Shown in pieces: positions 44,386 through 51,812 of a stretch of DNA of 64,000 nucleotides. The stretch is from a bacterium. GTDB lineage: Bacteria > Electryoneota > RPQS01. The notes below the pieces were generated by a model. It saw only the letters and a program-made list of their open reading frames with translations, was not told the DNA's origin and ran no database searches. The stretch covers positions 250,932 through 314,931 of the forward strand of contig JABWCQ010000002.1 in NCBI GenBank assembly GCA_013360195.1, in the 5' to 3' direction. The position numbers and the translations under genes were made by a program. How positions within the stretch are numbered: the stretch's first letter is position 1; each line of letters begins with the position of its first letter.

Positions 44386-46023
44386 CTACCGGGAAATACT
44401 CATCGATACAGCAGTCTCAACGTCATCGGACGACACGGAGCTACTTGTCCAGGCAAGCTTGGTGCCAATGCTGATCGACTTCGTGACATAAGACATCCAA
44501 GCGATTAATCTTGTACCGTTGCCGAACAGCTGTTCAAATGGATACGCACCTGAAACATTTCTCTCATAAACCGAGAGTGGAAAATCCAATTCAGACAGAT
44601 TGAACTCCGCGACACGAACTCCAGGTCTGAGCTTGCCGCGGTTCTTCATCACCTGCATGTGGATATAGCTCCCATTGCCGAACTCAGAGCCGTCATTAGT
44701 TTCGAATCTGCGATACTCAAGTCTAGCCGATACATTTATGGCTTCGCCCCAGACCGGGTCACAGCGAAACGTCAAACTTCGCCGGCCTCCGCTCTCTGAA
44801 CTTCTCTCAGACAATCGCAAGCGCGACGTCAAACCAAAAACCTCATTGAAAGGTGCGTGCCACAGCAATGCGAAATTGTTCCGGCTATCTCCGGGCACGG
44901 TGTTGGATTCTTTTGAGCTGTTCAGGTCAAATGCAAATTCGTGGCGACTAACATAGGTACCGGCCTTGGCACCGACGACGGCAGTTCCCTCAAGTTCCTC
45001 GCCAAAATCGAAAGGTCCTTGACTTCGCGGTGCAAAGTAGCCGGCAGGCGCATATATCGAATATAACGCTCCCTGCCATTGCAGAGTTCCGTGGGTAAGA
45101 GTCGCCGCCCATGCCGTATTATCTGCGCTTCTTGCGATTTCGCTGATAGCGAATCCGCCTTCCCACCCAATTTTGAAATAGCCGGACTGCGAGTTTAATG
45201 TTGGTGCGTTCGTCGGTGACGGTTCGAAATTACTTTGTTGAGCCAAGACACCGGCATGGATAAGACTGTGACGAAGCCCTACAAAACCACCAAAACCTGA
45301 CTCTGACACCTTGTCGCGTACGTCGGAACGAAAGTTCAGGGGCGAATACACCCCGGTAAGTGAAACTTGACCGGAATCGTTGACGGCATTCCAATCGCGC
45401 GAGTTTGCAAATACTCCGAGGTCTAAGCAACTAACTTGCTTTTCAATTGTTACTCCTCGCAGCCAAGCGGACTCACGGCTTGTGGTACGCGCAATTACTC
45501 CCCGACCTTCCTTTATTCTTGCGGATCGGACAACCGAAAGAGAACGCATGGCGCCGAAGGAGCCACTCGATAATACGCCCATCCCCCATTCGATCTGATA
45601 CGTGCCAAGCACGTACTTTATGCCCAGAGAACTGTTGACGCCCGAAATAGACAGGTGCAGTTCATCAATAGTGCGGGGATCATGCGCCCTTCGTACCAGC
45701 AGCAAGTCTGCACTAAGAATGTCCCGCGTGTACACAGTCAGCCTTGTTCTCGCCCACGTACCTCTTAAGTCTTCGAGCGAACTCGAGTTATCCCATGAGG
45801 CTGAAGTCCAGAAACGGACGCGTTTCGTCAGTAATGGCAAGTCATCATGGGAACAGGAGTCACTGCCGGCCGAGTATAAGAACTGCGCTGCTGCCAGTTC
45901 GAGTGAGTCTGCAAGGGACGACTCCCCGTCGGCATTTGTAATCAGCTCTTCAATATCACCGTCAATCGCTTGTGCCGCCATTGTAATTGGCAAAAGGAAC
46001 ACAAACGCCAGCAGCAGCATCAT
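44386..46023 (-). CDS. large outer membrane beta-barrel protein
   Basis: 545 residues. Signal peptide (LLLAFVFLLPITMAAQA), a short acidic N-terminal region (DGDIEELITNADGESSLADS), and about 450 residues of alternating strands ending in ETAVSMSISR, a typical barrel C-terminus. The layout recalls the barrel proteins that carry a ComEA-like helix-hairpin-helix in Bacteroidetes, but I see no such domain here. Starts are ATG-ATG at 46023/46020; the first overlaps the PorV-like stop (ATGA). Function unknown. Confidence 0.65.
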   Translation of the reverse strand: MMLLLAFVFLLPITMAAQAIDGDIEELITNADGESSLADSLELAAAQFLYSAGSDSCSHDDLPLLTKRVRFWTSASWDNSSSLEDLRGTWARTRLTVYTRDILSADLLLVRRAHDPRTIDELHLSISGVNSSLGIKYVLGTYQIEWGMGVLSSGSFGAMRSLSVVRSARIKEGRGVIARTTSRESAWLRGVTIEKQVSCLDLGVFANSRDWNAVNDSGQVSLTGVYSPLNFRSDVRDKVSESGFGGFVGLRHSLIHAGVLAQQSNFEPSPTNAPTLNSQSGYFKIGWEGGFAISEIARSADNTAWAATLTHGTLQWQGALYSIYAPAGYFAPRSQGPFDFGEELEGTAVVGAKAGTYVSRHEFAFDLNSSKESNTVPGDSRNNFALLWHAPFNEVFGLTSRLRLSERSSESGGRRSLTFRCDPVWGEAINVSARLEYRRFETNDGSEFGNGSYIHMQVMKNRGKLRPGVRVAEFNLSELDFPLSVYERNVSGAYPFEQLFGNGTRLIAWMSYVTKSISIGTKLAWTSSSVSSDDVETAVSMSISR

Positions 46024-46859
46024 CGGAAGAAAAGGTCGAAGCCAATCGTATGGCTAGCACCGAGTTCACCGTGCCACAGCAACGCATAGTGCAGGCTTGC
46101 CGCTCTATGTTTGACAGAGAAGCCCGCAGTGTATTCAGATGGATTGAAGCGTGCGCCGGCGCGAACCGTGAGCTGCTTCAAGACCTGATTGCTCACACCG
46201 ACCCTGAGTTCCATCGGAAATCCCCGGGGCTGTTCCGCTTCGACACCAAGGCGTGTGGTTTCATCAACTTGAGCGAGTGCGCCGATTCCTAACGATGTGG
46301 GAAGCTCGTCTTGATAATTCGACAGGCTTGATCGAGTGAAGTTGTTCCATGCGAATCCAGCGGTAATGGACTCAGTAATTTCACCAATAGCACCAGCATT
46401 GAAGACCGCCGCACGTCCCGTTGGCAGGCCGGAAATCCTGACAATATTCGCTGCAGCCGAGAGTCCAATCATCACTCGATCTGACAGCGGTGTACACCCT
46501 GAAATCAAGGCTGACTGTTCTTGATAGATGTCATCACCCATACGGGAAAGTGATACCCCCAGGCCAATATTACGAACCGGAAGCGATGCGACAAGTCGTT
46601 CAGATTGAAGTTCCTTGAGACCGTAGGGCTGTTCCCACCAAACTCCCAAACTTGGTCCGTAACCTAAAGCCGGGTTCGAGAGAAATCCCCCGGACCTGCG
46701 GGTCAACATTCCAACTTGCCCCATTCCCATGGCCTGCGGGTCCGAAACCATCCTCTCGAAAGCCGGGTAAGCGATACTCGGCACCAAAAGAACAAAAAGA
46801 ACAACGATTAGTGCGATGTCCTTGACAATCCCGTCACCAATCCTTATACTCTTCGGCAT
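46020..46859 (-). CDS. PorV/PorQ-like outer membrane protein
   Basis: 279 residues. N-terminal hydrophobic signal (DIALIVVLFVLLVPSIAYPA), then SDPQAMGMGQVGMLTRRSGG and NPALG, the start of PorV/UPF0164-type barrels, followed by 14 or so strands ending HTIGFDLFFR. PorV-like proteins carry cargo for type IX secretion or act as fatty-acid-type channels; I see no other T9SS gene here. Its ATG shares the bases CATG with the divergent DUF4835 gene, so it has no upstream gap of its own. Expression may depend on the promoter at 47712-47740, far upstream on the same strand. Confidence 0.75.
   Translation of the reverse strand: MPKSIRIGDGIVKDIALIVVLFVLLVPSIAYPAFERMVSDPQAMGMGQVGMLTRRSGGFLSNPALGYGPSLGVWWEQPYGLKELQSERLVASLPVRNIGLGVSLSRMGDDIYQEQSALISGCTPLSDRVMIGLSAAANIVRISGLPTGRAAVFNAGAIGEITESITAGFAWNNFTRSSLSNYQDELPTSLGIGALAQVDETTRLGVEAEQPRGFPMELRVGVSNQVLKQLTVRAGARFNPSEYTAGFSVKHRAASLHYALLWHGELGASHTIGFDLFFR
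46822..46850 (+). promoter_or_regulatory. strong promoter of the DUF4835 gene, predicted leaderless
   Basis: -35 TTGACA (46822-46827, perfect), 17-base spacer, -10 TATACT (46845-46850). Seven bases separate the -10 from the ATG at 46858, so the transcript should begin at or within a base of the start codon. The site lies inside the first codons of the opposite-strand PorV-like gene. Confidence 0.8.
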
Positions 46860-47703
46860 GAAGTACCCATTATTCTTATGGATTTCCCTGACCGTTACCC
46901 TTTGCGGCCATTCTGGACAGGCAGTCGCGCAGTTGCTTTATCCTGAAGTCACGGTTGATCTGCAAAGACTACCTGAGGAAGCCCAAGTCAAACTGCGGGG
47001 AATCGACTCCACTCTCACCCAGTATATCACAGAAAGCAGACATCCGTGGAATCGCGATGACGGTGGCTACGACGTGGATGTGCAAATCAGCATCTACTTC
47101 ACAGAATACAGCCCGAACCCGACGGAAGACAAATTCAAAGCCAACTTAATCGTCACAAACAAGCAGGATTTCCGTTACGAAGACAAGCGCGTCGAATTCG
47201 GTTTTCGAACGCCGTATCAGCCCGGACAGGGTTCGTACGATTCGTTCTTTGCGGTAATCGAGTTTTATTTGTGGTTGATTATTGGAAATGAAGAAGACAA
47301 GTATGAGAAGCTGGGCGGGAATCGCTACTTCGACCGTGCCAGACAGGTTCAGCTGTCGAGCACGTCATCCATTTACTACAACGGATGGGATAAACGAGGC
47401 GATTTATTGAAGGATATTACAAGCGAGAGCAACAAGACCTTCAGAGAGTTTGAGTTCTTTTACCACACCGGCTTGTATTATGACGAGCAAATGCAATACG
47501 AAGACGCAAAGGCATATCTTCATTACGCCCTGCTTAAGCTGGACGCTCTGCCGCTGGACAAACGCAACGAGATACTTGAAAGCGAGCACAGGAACCTGGC
47601 TGTGGCCCTGAAGAACTGTAATTATGAAAAGGGTATTGAGGCCCTTCGGCAAATGGATTTCGTCAGAAAGAACGTCTACGATGAGATTTTCCGGACTCCT
47701 TAA
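46858..47703 (+). CDS. DUF4835 family secreted protein
   Basis: 281 residues from ATG 46858; an earlier in-frame ATG (46816) would place the promoter inside the gene, so I reject it. Signal peptide (LFLWISLTVTLCGHSGQAVAQ), then beta-rich sequence with VDVQISIYFTEYSPNPTEDK, RTPYQPGQGSYDSFFAVIEF, YYNGWDKRGDLLKDI and a helical C-terminal half (YHTGLYYDEQMQYEDAKAYL), as in the DUF4835 family of Bacteroidetes and relatives. Its role is unknown; it may act in the outer membrane or in glycan export. It is the only plus-strand gene in this half of the window. Confidence 0.82.
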   Translation: MKYPLFLWISLTVTLCGHSGQAVAQLLYPEVTVDLQRLPEEAQVKLRGIDSTLTQYITESRHPWNRDDGGYDVDVQISIYFTEYSPNPTEDKFKANLIVTNKQDFRYEDKRVEFGFRTPYQPGQGSYDSFFAVIEFYLWLIIGNEEDKYEKLGGNRYFDRARQVQLSSTSSIYYNGWDKRGDLLKDITSESNKTFREFEFFYHTGLYYDEQMQYEDAKAYLHYALLKLDALPLDKRNEILESEHRNLAVALKNCNYEKGIEALRQMDFVRKNVYDEIFRTP

Positions 47704-47711
47704 GCCAATGG

Positions 47712-47740
47712 AATATAGACAAACCGCCTCGGTTTGTCAA
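47712..47740 (-). promoter_or_regulatory. strong leftward promoter antisense to the DUF4835 gene
   Basis: Leftward: -35 TTGACA (47740-47735, perfect), 17-base spacer, -10 TATATT (47717-47712). The predicted start, about 47705, falls at the DUF4835 stop codon. The spacer holds most of a perfect palindrome (next entry). No minus-strand gene starts within the next 840 bases until the PorV-like ATG at 46859. Confidence 0.75.
47718..47738. promoter_or_regulatory. palindromic operator-like site inside the antisense promoter
   Basis: Arms GACAAACCG (47718-47726) and CGGTTTGTC (47730-47738) with a CCT centre: a perfect 9-base-arm inverted repeat that fills the promoter spacer and runs four bases into the -35. 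It could be a binding site for a dimeric repressor. It has no T run on either side, so it does not look like a terminator. Confidence 0.6.
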
Positions 47741-47765
47741 GCCAGAATTGACTCTATATTAAGCA

Positions 47766-47797
47766 GAATCCGGCTCTTCGAGCCGGATTCGCTTTTT
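47766..47797 (+). terminator. rho-independent terminator after the DUF4835 gene
   Basis: Perfect 11-bp stem (GAATCCGGCTC/GAGCCGGATTC, loop TTC) followed by GCTTTTT. It ends the plus-strand gene and may also stop the lexA transcript coming from the other side. Confidence 0.88.
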
Positions 47798-47814
47798 CGA
47801 AGTTTCCCCAAACT

Positions 47815-48441
47815 TCAGAACTTTCGCATCAGCCCGACGACCTTCCCCAAGATATGAAAACCGGGAGTCCCCTGCTCCACAATAATCGGCTTAAACCTGG
47901 AGTTGGCGGGTTCCAGGAGTATCCGACCAGCCACGGGCTTGTAGTACTTGACCGTTGCCTCTTCACCGATTAATGCCACTACGATATCCCCTGCATCCGC
48001 AGTTCTTTGCGGCCTGGCAAAGATAACGTCACCTTCACGAATTCCAGCGTCTATCATTGATTCACCACGGACTCGAAGAGCGAAGGTATCATCCGCAGGG
48101 GCAAACGACTTGTCTACCGACAGGCGACCTTCAATATTCTCAGTTGCAGTAACCGGCAAACCTGCCGCAATTCGCCCGATTATCGGCACTTCCCGAACCT
48201 CGGATTTCGGTGCAGCCTTGCCAGATCGGTCTGTCAGCTCTATTCCCCTCGATAACATAGGACTGCGCTCCAAATAGCCCTTCCGCACCAGAGCATCCAA
48301 AACATAACGGACCCCATTTGTGGAGGACACGCCGATTTGGCTTCCGATTTCGCGAAGAGTTGGAGGGCGTCCCCTGTCTGTGATTTCCGACTGTATAAAT
48401 TGCAGCGCACGCTGCTGTTTTTCTGTAAGTTGCATTCCCAT
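47815..48441 (-). CDS. lexA: LexA repressor
   Basis: 208 residues from ATG 48441 (ribosome site AGAAGGA); the ATG six bases further in is an alternative. N-terminal winged helix (LTEKQQRALQFIQSEITDRG; REIGSQIGVSSTNGVRYVLD), Ala-Gly cleavage site in RIAAGLP near residue 85, catalytic Ser in RGESMID near 125 and Lys in EEATVKYYKP near 163. It represses SOS genes and self-cleaves when RecA is active. It lies after dtd and has its own promoter with an embedded LexA-like box. Confidence 0.96.
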   Translation of the reverse strand: MGMQLTEKQQRALQFIQSEITDRGRPPTLREIGSQIGVSSTNGVRYVLDALVRKGYLERSPMLSRGIELTDRSGKAAPKSEVREVPIIGRIAAGLPVTATENIEGRLSVDKSFAPADDTFALRVRGESMIDAGIREGDVIFARPQRTADAGDIVVALIGEEATVKYYKPVAGRILLEPANSRFKPIIVEQGTPGFHILGKVVGLMRKF

Positions 48442-48470
48442 TGATTGTCCTTCTAACTTGACCTTGAACA

Positions 48471-48499
48471 AATATACAAAACATCTGTTCATAAGTCAA
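48471..48499 (-). promoter_or_regulatory. lexA promoter with embedded LexA box
   Basis: Leftward: -35 TTGACT (48499-48494), 17-base spacer, -10 TATATT (48476-48471). In the spacer, 48479-48490 reads GAACAGATGTTT on the minus strand, 10 of 12 matches to the Firmicute-type box GAACATATGTTC. This predicts autoregulation. Confidence 0.75.
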
Positions 48500-48523
48500 G
48501 GGGTCAGACAGGGTTTTTTCCGT

Positions 48524-48973
48524 TTAGTTATGCATTTTCTTCTCGATAACTAAAGTCACCGGGCCGTCATTTACAATAAAAACCTGCATTTTCGCGCCGA
48601 ATACTCCAGTGGAAGTTGTAATGCCTCTGTTTCTCAGACCAGATACAAACCTCTCATAAAGTGGAACGGCGACTTCCGGAGCCGCAGCCTCAATGAAGCT
48701 TGGTCTCCTGCCTTTCTGGATGTCTCCGAACAAAGTGAATTGACTGACGACCAGTACCGCGCCCCCTACCTCTTCGAGACTACGGTTGAACTTCTCGGCA
48801 GAATCCGGGAAGATCCGCAGCTCGCAGATCTTGTTCACACCCCAGTCAATCTCGGATTCAGAATCCCCCTGTGCAATACCAAGCAATATGACCAGCCCGA
48901 TCCCTATCTCCCCCACAGTTCGACCGTTCACCTCGACGCGTGCTTCCGAAACCCGTTGCAGTACAATCTTCAC
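48524..48973 (-). CDS. dtd: D-aminoacyl-tRNA deacylase
   Basis: 149 residues, full length. KIVLQRVSEARVEVNGRTVG at the N-terminus, the catalytic loop VVSQFTLFGD near residue 77 and the NDGPVTLVIEKK motif at the C-terminus (Gly-Pro cross-subunit motif). It removes D-amino acids and glycine wrongly attached to tRNA. The start is GTG at 48973, three bases from the preceding stop. It sits well among genes that make D-amino acids (ddl) but is a housekeeping proofreader. Confidence 0.95.
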   Translation of the reverse strand: MKIVLQRVSEARVEVNGRTVGEIGIGLVILLGIAQGDSESEIDWGVNKICELRIFPDSAEKFNRSLEEVGGAVLVVSQFTLFGDIQKGRRPSFIEAAAPEVAVPLYERFVSGLRNRGITTSTGVFGAKMQVFIVNDGPVTLVIEKKMHN

Positions 48974-48976
48974 CCT

Positions 48977-49939
48977 TCACTCCAGAAACGACATACACTG
49001 CGGTATCGGCTGCACAAACAAAGTATCCTGGACTTCCGGAGGTGAGGTCTCAGGACTTACTCTGACGACCATACTCTGACGCGGGCAGACGACAAAAAAT
49101 GCGCCGCTTGCTTGCGAATAACGCACTCTGACAGCGCTTGTACCACAACGCAAGTCGCTCGAACTTCCGTTAAACAGATCATAGATTCTGGCGTCACCGC
49201 GGGTCGAGTCAACTGCCATCAAGTATTGACCGTCCGTCGAGATTCCTAGATCAACCACAGAACCAAACATACCGAGTGAATCGAGAACTTCACCGTCCGC
49301 TGCATCTAGAATCATCAACTGATCTGACGAAGGCAACGCACAATAGACGAGAGCCCCGTCAGGCGAGAATTCAATGTCCGTGCAGGGTCCGTTGAAGCGG
49401 ACACGGGACTCCTCAAAGAAGCCTTGTTCCTTTACAATCCGGACGGTGCTGTCTCCGGGGCAAGCGATCCACGTCCATTGGTCACCGGGGCGCATTTTCA
49501 ATCGTCGGGGTTCTATCCCGGTTTCGACGGTATCCACTTGAATATTCGCAAATGAAATTCGGTAGTAGCGGGAGTTGTGAGTCAGAAGATGTGCTGTCAG
49601 TGAACTGCGCGCAACCCTGAGGTCCACGGGAGTGCCTGCGATGTCGACCTGTTCGAATCGATTGACTTCGGGCAAATAGAACAGAGAAAGTGCACCCACG
49701 TCATTGTCCGTCGCGACGAGAGTGACACCGGACGGAAGCAACTCACAAGCGGTCGCCCAGCCGGGCATAACAGCATGTCGAATGACATGAAGATCGACCA
49801 GGTCAAAAAAAGTCAGCTGTCCCTCAGTCGCACTGGCAATAACGCCATACGGAGGTGTCAGCTGACCGCAATCGTCGCAACCGTTGTCCTTTTCGCGGCA
49901 ACTTGTCACTATCAACATGACAAGCCACAGGCAAAGCAA
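48977..49939 (-). CDS. beta-propeller lipoprotein (YncE/WD-like)
   Basis: 320 residues. TTG start at 49939, after ribosome site AGGAAA; no ATG or GTG lies between it and an in-frame stop upstream. Lipoprotein signal (LWLVMLIVTSC, Cys near 14), a short Cys pair (GCDDCG), then about six repeats of four-strand blades such as FSPDGALVYCALPSSDQLMI and ISTDGQYLMAVDSTRGDARI. It is probably exposed at the outer membrane and binds a protein or polymer; the function is unknown. Confidence 0.72.
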   Translation of the reverse strand: MLCLWLVMLIVTSCREKDNGCDDCGQLTPPYGVIASATEGQLTFFDLVDLHVIRHAVMPGWATACELLPSGVTLVATDNDVGALSLFYLPEVNRFEQVDIAGTPVDLRVARSSLTAHLLTHNSRYYRISFANIQVDTVETGIEPRRLKMRPGDQWTWIACPGDSTVRIVKEQGFFEESRVRFNGPCTDIEFSPDGALVYCALPSSDQLMILDAADGEVLDSLGMFGSVVDLGISTDGQYLMAVDSTRGDARIYDLFNGSSSDLRCGTSAVRVRYSQASGAFFVVCPRQSMVVRVSPETSPPEVQDTLFVQPIPQCMSFLE

Positions 49940-49967
49940 TGTAGATTTCCTAAGCAGGAACCCCTCC

Positions 49968-51194
49968 CTACTTTAATTCAATCAAGTGACCGAGTTTGTC
50001 ACGCTTAGCTGCCAGATATTTTCTGTTACTTTTTGTTGGTTCGCTTGATGCAGGCACGCGCTCGACTACGTCAATTCCAAATTTCTTGAGATCCGAAAGT
50101 TTTGCCGGATTATTGGTGATCAGCCGCACCTGACGGATTCCAAGCTGCTTCAGGATTTGCGCACAGTTCGCGTATCCTCGTTGGTCGGCCTTGAATCCAA
50201 GTTTGAGATTTGCCTCAACAGTGTCAAGACCGCTATCCTGAAGTTTGTAGGCCTGCAGCTTGGCTGCCAAGCCTATCCCGCGCCCTTCCTGCCGCAAGTA
50301 AACGAGCACACCTGATCCTTCTCTCTCCATACGAGACAATGCAGACTCAAGCTGTGCGCCGCAATCGCAACGAGAACTTCCAAAAACATCGCCCGTCAGA
50401 CATTCCGAGTGAGCGCGAACGAGTACCGGCCTGGTCACCTCGAGCGGCTCTTTGACAATCGCAAGGTGATCCTCACCTTTTATGGTATCGACAAAATGGA
50501 CGAGCTTGAACTCACCGAATTTCGTTGGAAACGGTACTCGAACACGTTCTTCCATGAAAGACTCGGTTTGTGCCCTGTGAATTGCAATCTGCTCAACCGA
50601 AATAATTTTCAGGCCGTGACGATTCGCATAGGCTCGCAGACCCTCACCCCTGAGCATCCTTCCATCGTCCCCCATGATTTCGCAGAGCACTCCTGAAGGA
50701 TACAATCCTGCGAGCCGCGCAAGATCCACGGTGGCTTCGGTTTGGCCCGGCCGGCCTAAGACGCCACCTGGATGCGCGCGCAGTGGATGAATGTGACCCG
50801 GTCTTCCCAAATCTGCAGGGGACGTTTCAGGATCAATCATTGCGCGAATCGTTTTCGCCCGATCAAACGCCGAAATTCCGGTAGTTGTACCGTGCAGGTA
50901 ATCGACAGATTCGGTAAACGCCGTGCCGAGTTTAGCGGTATTTTCGGTGACTTGCTGACGCAGATTCAGCTCCGCGCAGCGCTCGGAGGTCAGACAAATG
51001 CAGATCATCCCACGTCCGTAAGTGGCCATGAAATTCACGGCCTCAGGTGTGACAAATGAGCTTGCCATGACCAGATCACCTTCATTCTCGCGATCTTCAT
51101 CGTCCACGACAATCACCATTTTACCGGCTGCTATGTCGCGCAAGCCTTCCTCAAACGTATCAAGGAGACCGTGCTTATGGTTATTGTTACTCAT
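49968..51194 (-). CDS. ribBA: bifunctional 3,4-DHBP synthase/GTP cyclohydrolase II
   Basis: 408 residues. The N-terminal DHBP synthase half has IVVDDEDRENEGDLVMAS (residues 28-45) and RPGHIHPLRA; the C-terminal GTP cyclohydrolase II half has the zinc site SECLTGDVFGSSRCDCG near 265 and RQEGRGIGLAAKLQAY. It makes both carbon-skeleton precursors of riboflavin. It ends a ribD-ribE-ribBA run. No FMN riboswitch is visible upstream. Confidence 0.96.
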   Translation of the reverse strand: MSNNNHKHGLLDTFEEGLRDIAAGKMVIVVDDEDRENEGDLVMASSFVTPEAVNFMATYGRGMICICLTSERCAELNLRQQVTENTAKLGTAFTESVDYLHGTTTGISAFDRAKTIRAMIDPETSPADLGRPGHIHPLRAHPGGVLGRPGQTEATVDLARLAGLYPSGVLCEIMGDDGRMLRGEGLRAYANRHGLKIISVEQIAIHRAQTESFMEERVRVPFPTKFGEFKLVHFVDTIKGEDHLAIVKEPLEVTRPVLVRAHSECLTGDVFGSSRCDCGAQLESALSRMEREGSGVLVYLRQEGRGIGLAAKLQAYKLQDSGLDTVEANLKLGFKADQRGYANCAQILKQLGIRQVRLITNNPAKLSDLKKFGIDVVERVPASSEPTKSNRKYLAAKRDKLGHLIELK

Positions 51195-51209
51195 GCTACC
51201 TCAAAAAAA

Positions 51210-51812
51210 TCACAGCGCTCGCAGCTTTTCCGGCAACAGCTTCTCAATGTACTTACCAACCATGTCAACCTCAATGTTGACCGGGTCACCGACCATGTAA
51301 TTATGAAAAACGGTGTTCCGATATGTGTGCGGAATGATGCCAATAACGACAGATTGCTGCTTCACCTCCGCTGCCGTAAGCGAGACACCGTCCACGGCAA
51401 TGGAGCCTGTGTGAACAACATACTTCATCAGCTCGGCAGGCAATTGGAATTCAAAGACACGATTGTCTCCATCCTCGACAATTGAAACTACTTTGCCGAG
51501 ACCATCAACATGACCCTGCACGAGATGACCACCTAACTCGGCACCAAATTTCAAAGGCCTTTCAAGATTCACTTCGCTGCCAAGCACCAATTTACCCAGC
51601 GAGGTCTTTTCCAGGGTTATTCGCATCAATTCGCAGGTAAATCCTTCCGATTTGTCAGGTATCGACGTCGTGCAACAACCATTTATGGCAAGGCTTGAAC
51701 CGACATTCAAGCTCTTAATCCAATCCGGACCGGTAATGCGGATTTTTCTGAATTCTATTCCGTCATGTATCTCCGCGACCTGACCTACGGTTTCAACAAT
51801 TCCCGTAAACAT
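51210..51812 (-). CDS. ribE: riboflavin synthase, alpha chain
   Basis: 200 residues from ATG 51812, with ribosome site GGAGAG; an earlier in-frame start adds residues inside ribD. Two lumazine-binding repeats: MFTGIVETVGQVAEIHDG with SLAINGCCTTSIPD, and GHLVQGHVDGLGKVVSIVED with IAVDGVSLTAAEV. It forms riboflavin from two molecules of lumazine. It overlaps the ribD 3' end by 20 bases. The lumazine synthase gene (ribH) is not in the window. Confidence 0.94.
   Translation of the reverse strand: MFTGIVETVGQVAEIHDGIEFRKIRITGPDWIKSLNVGSSLAINGCCTTSIPDKSEGFTCELMRITLEKTSLGKLVLGSEVNLERPLKFGAELGGHLVQGHVDGLGKVVSIVEDGDNRVFEFQLPAELMKYVVHTGSIAVDGVSLTAAEVKQQSVVIGIIPHTYRNTVFHNYMVGDPVNIEVDMVGKYIEKLLPEKLRAL

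Noticed and set aside
47404-47652. Minus-strand open frame of 82 residues inside the antisense region of the DUF4835 gene
   Set aside because: No ribosome site, low-complexity hydrophobic composition and a position fully opposite a conserved gene; it looks like a shadow. The antisense RNA is more likely a leader.
51195-51209. FMN riboswitch at the rib genes
   Set aside because: Gaps between ribD, ribE and ribBA are 0-15 bases; there is no room and no conserved RFN core.
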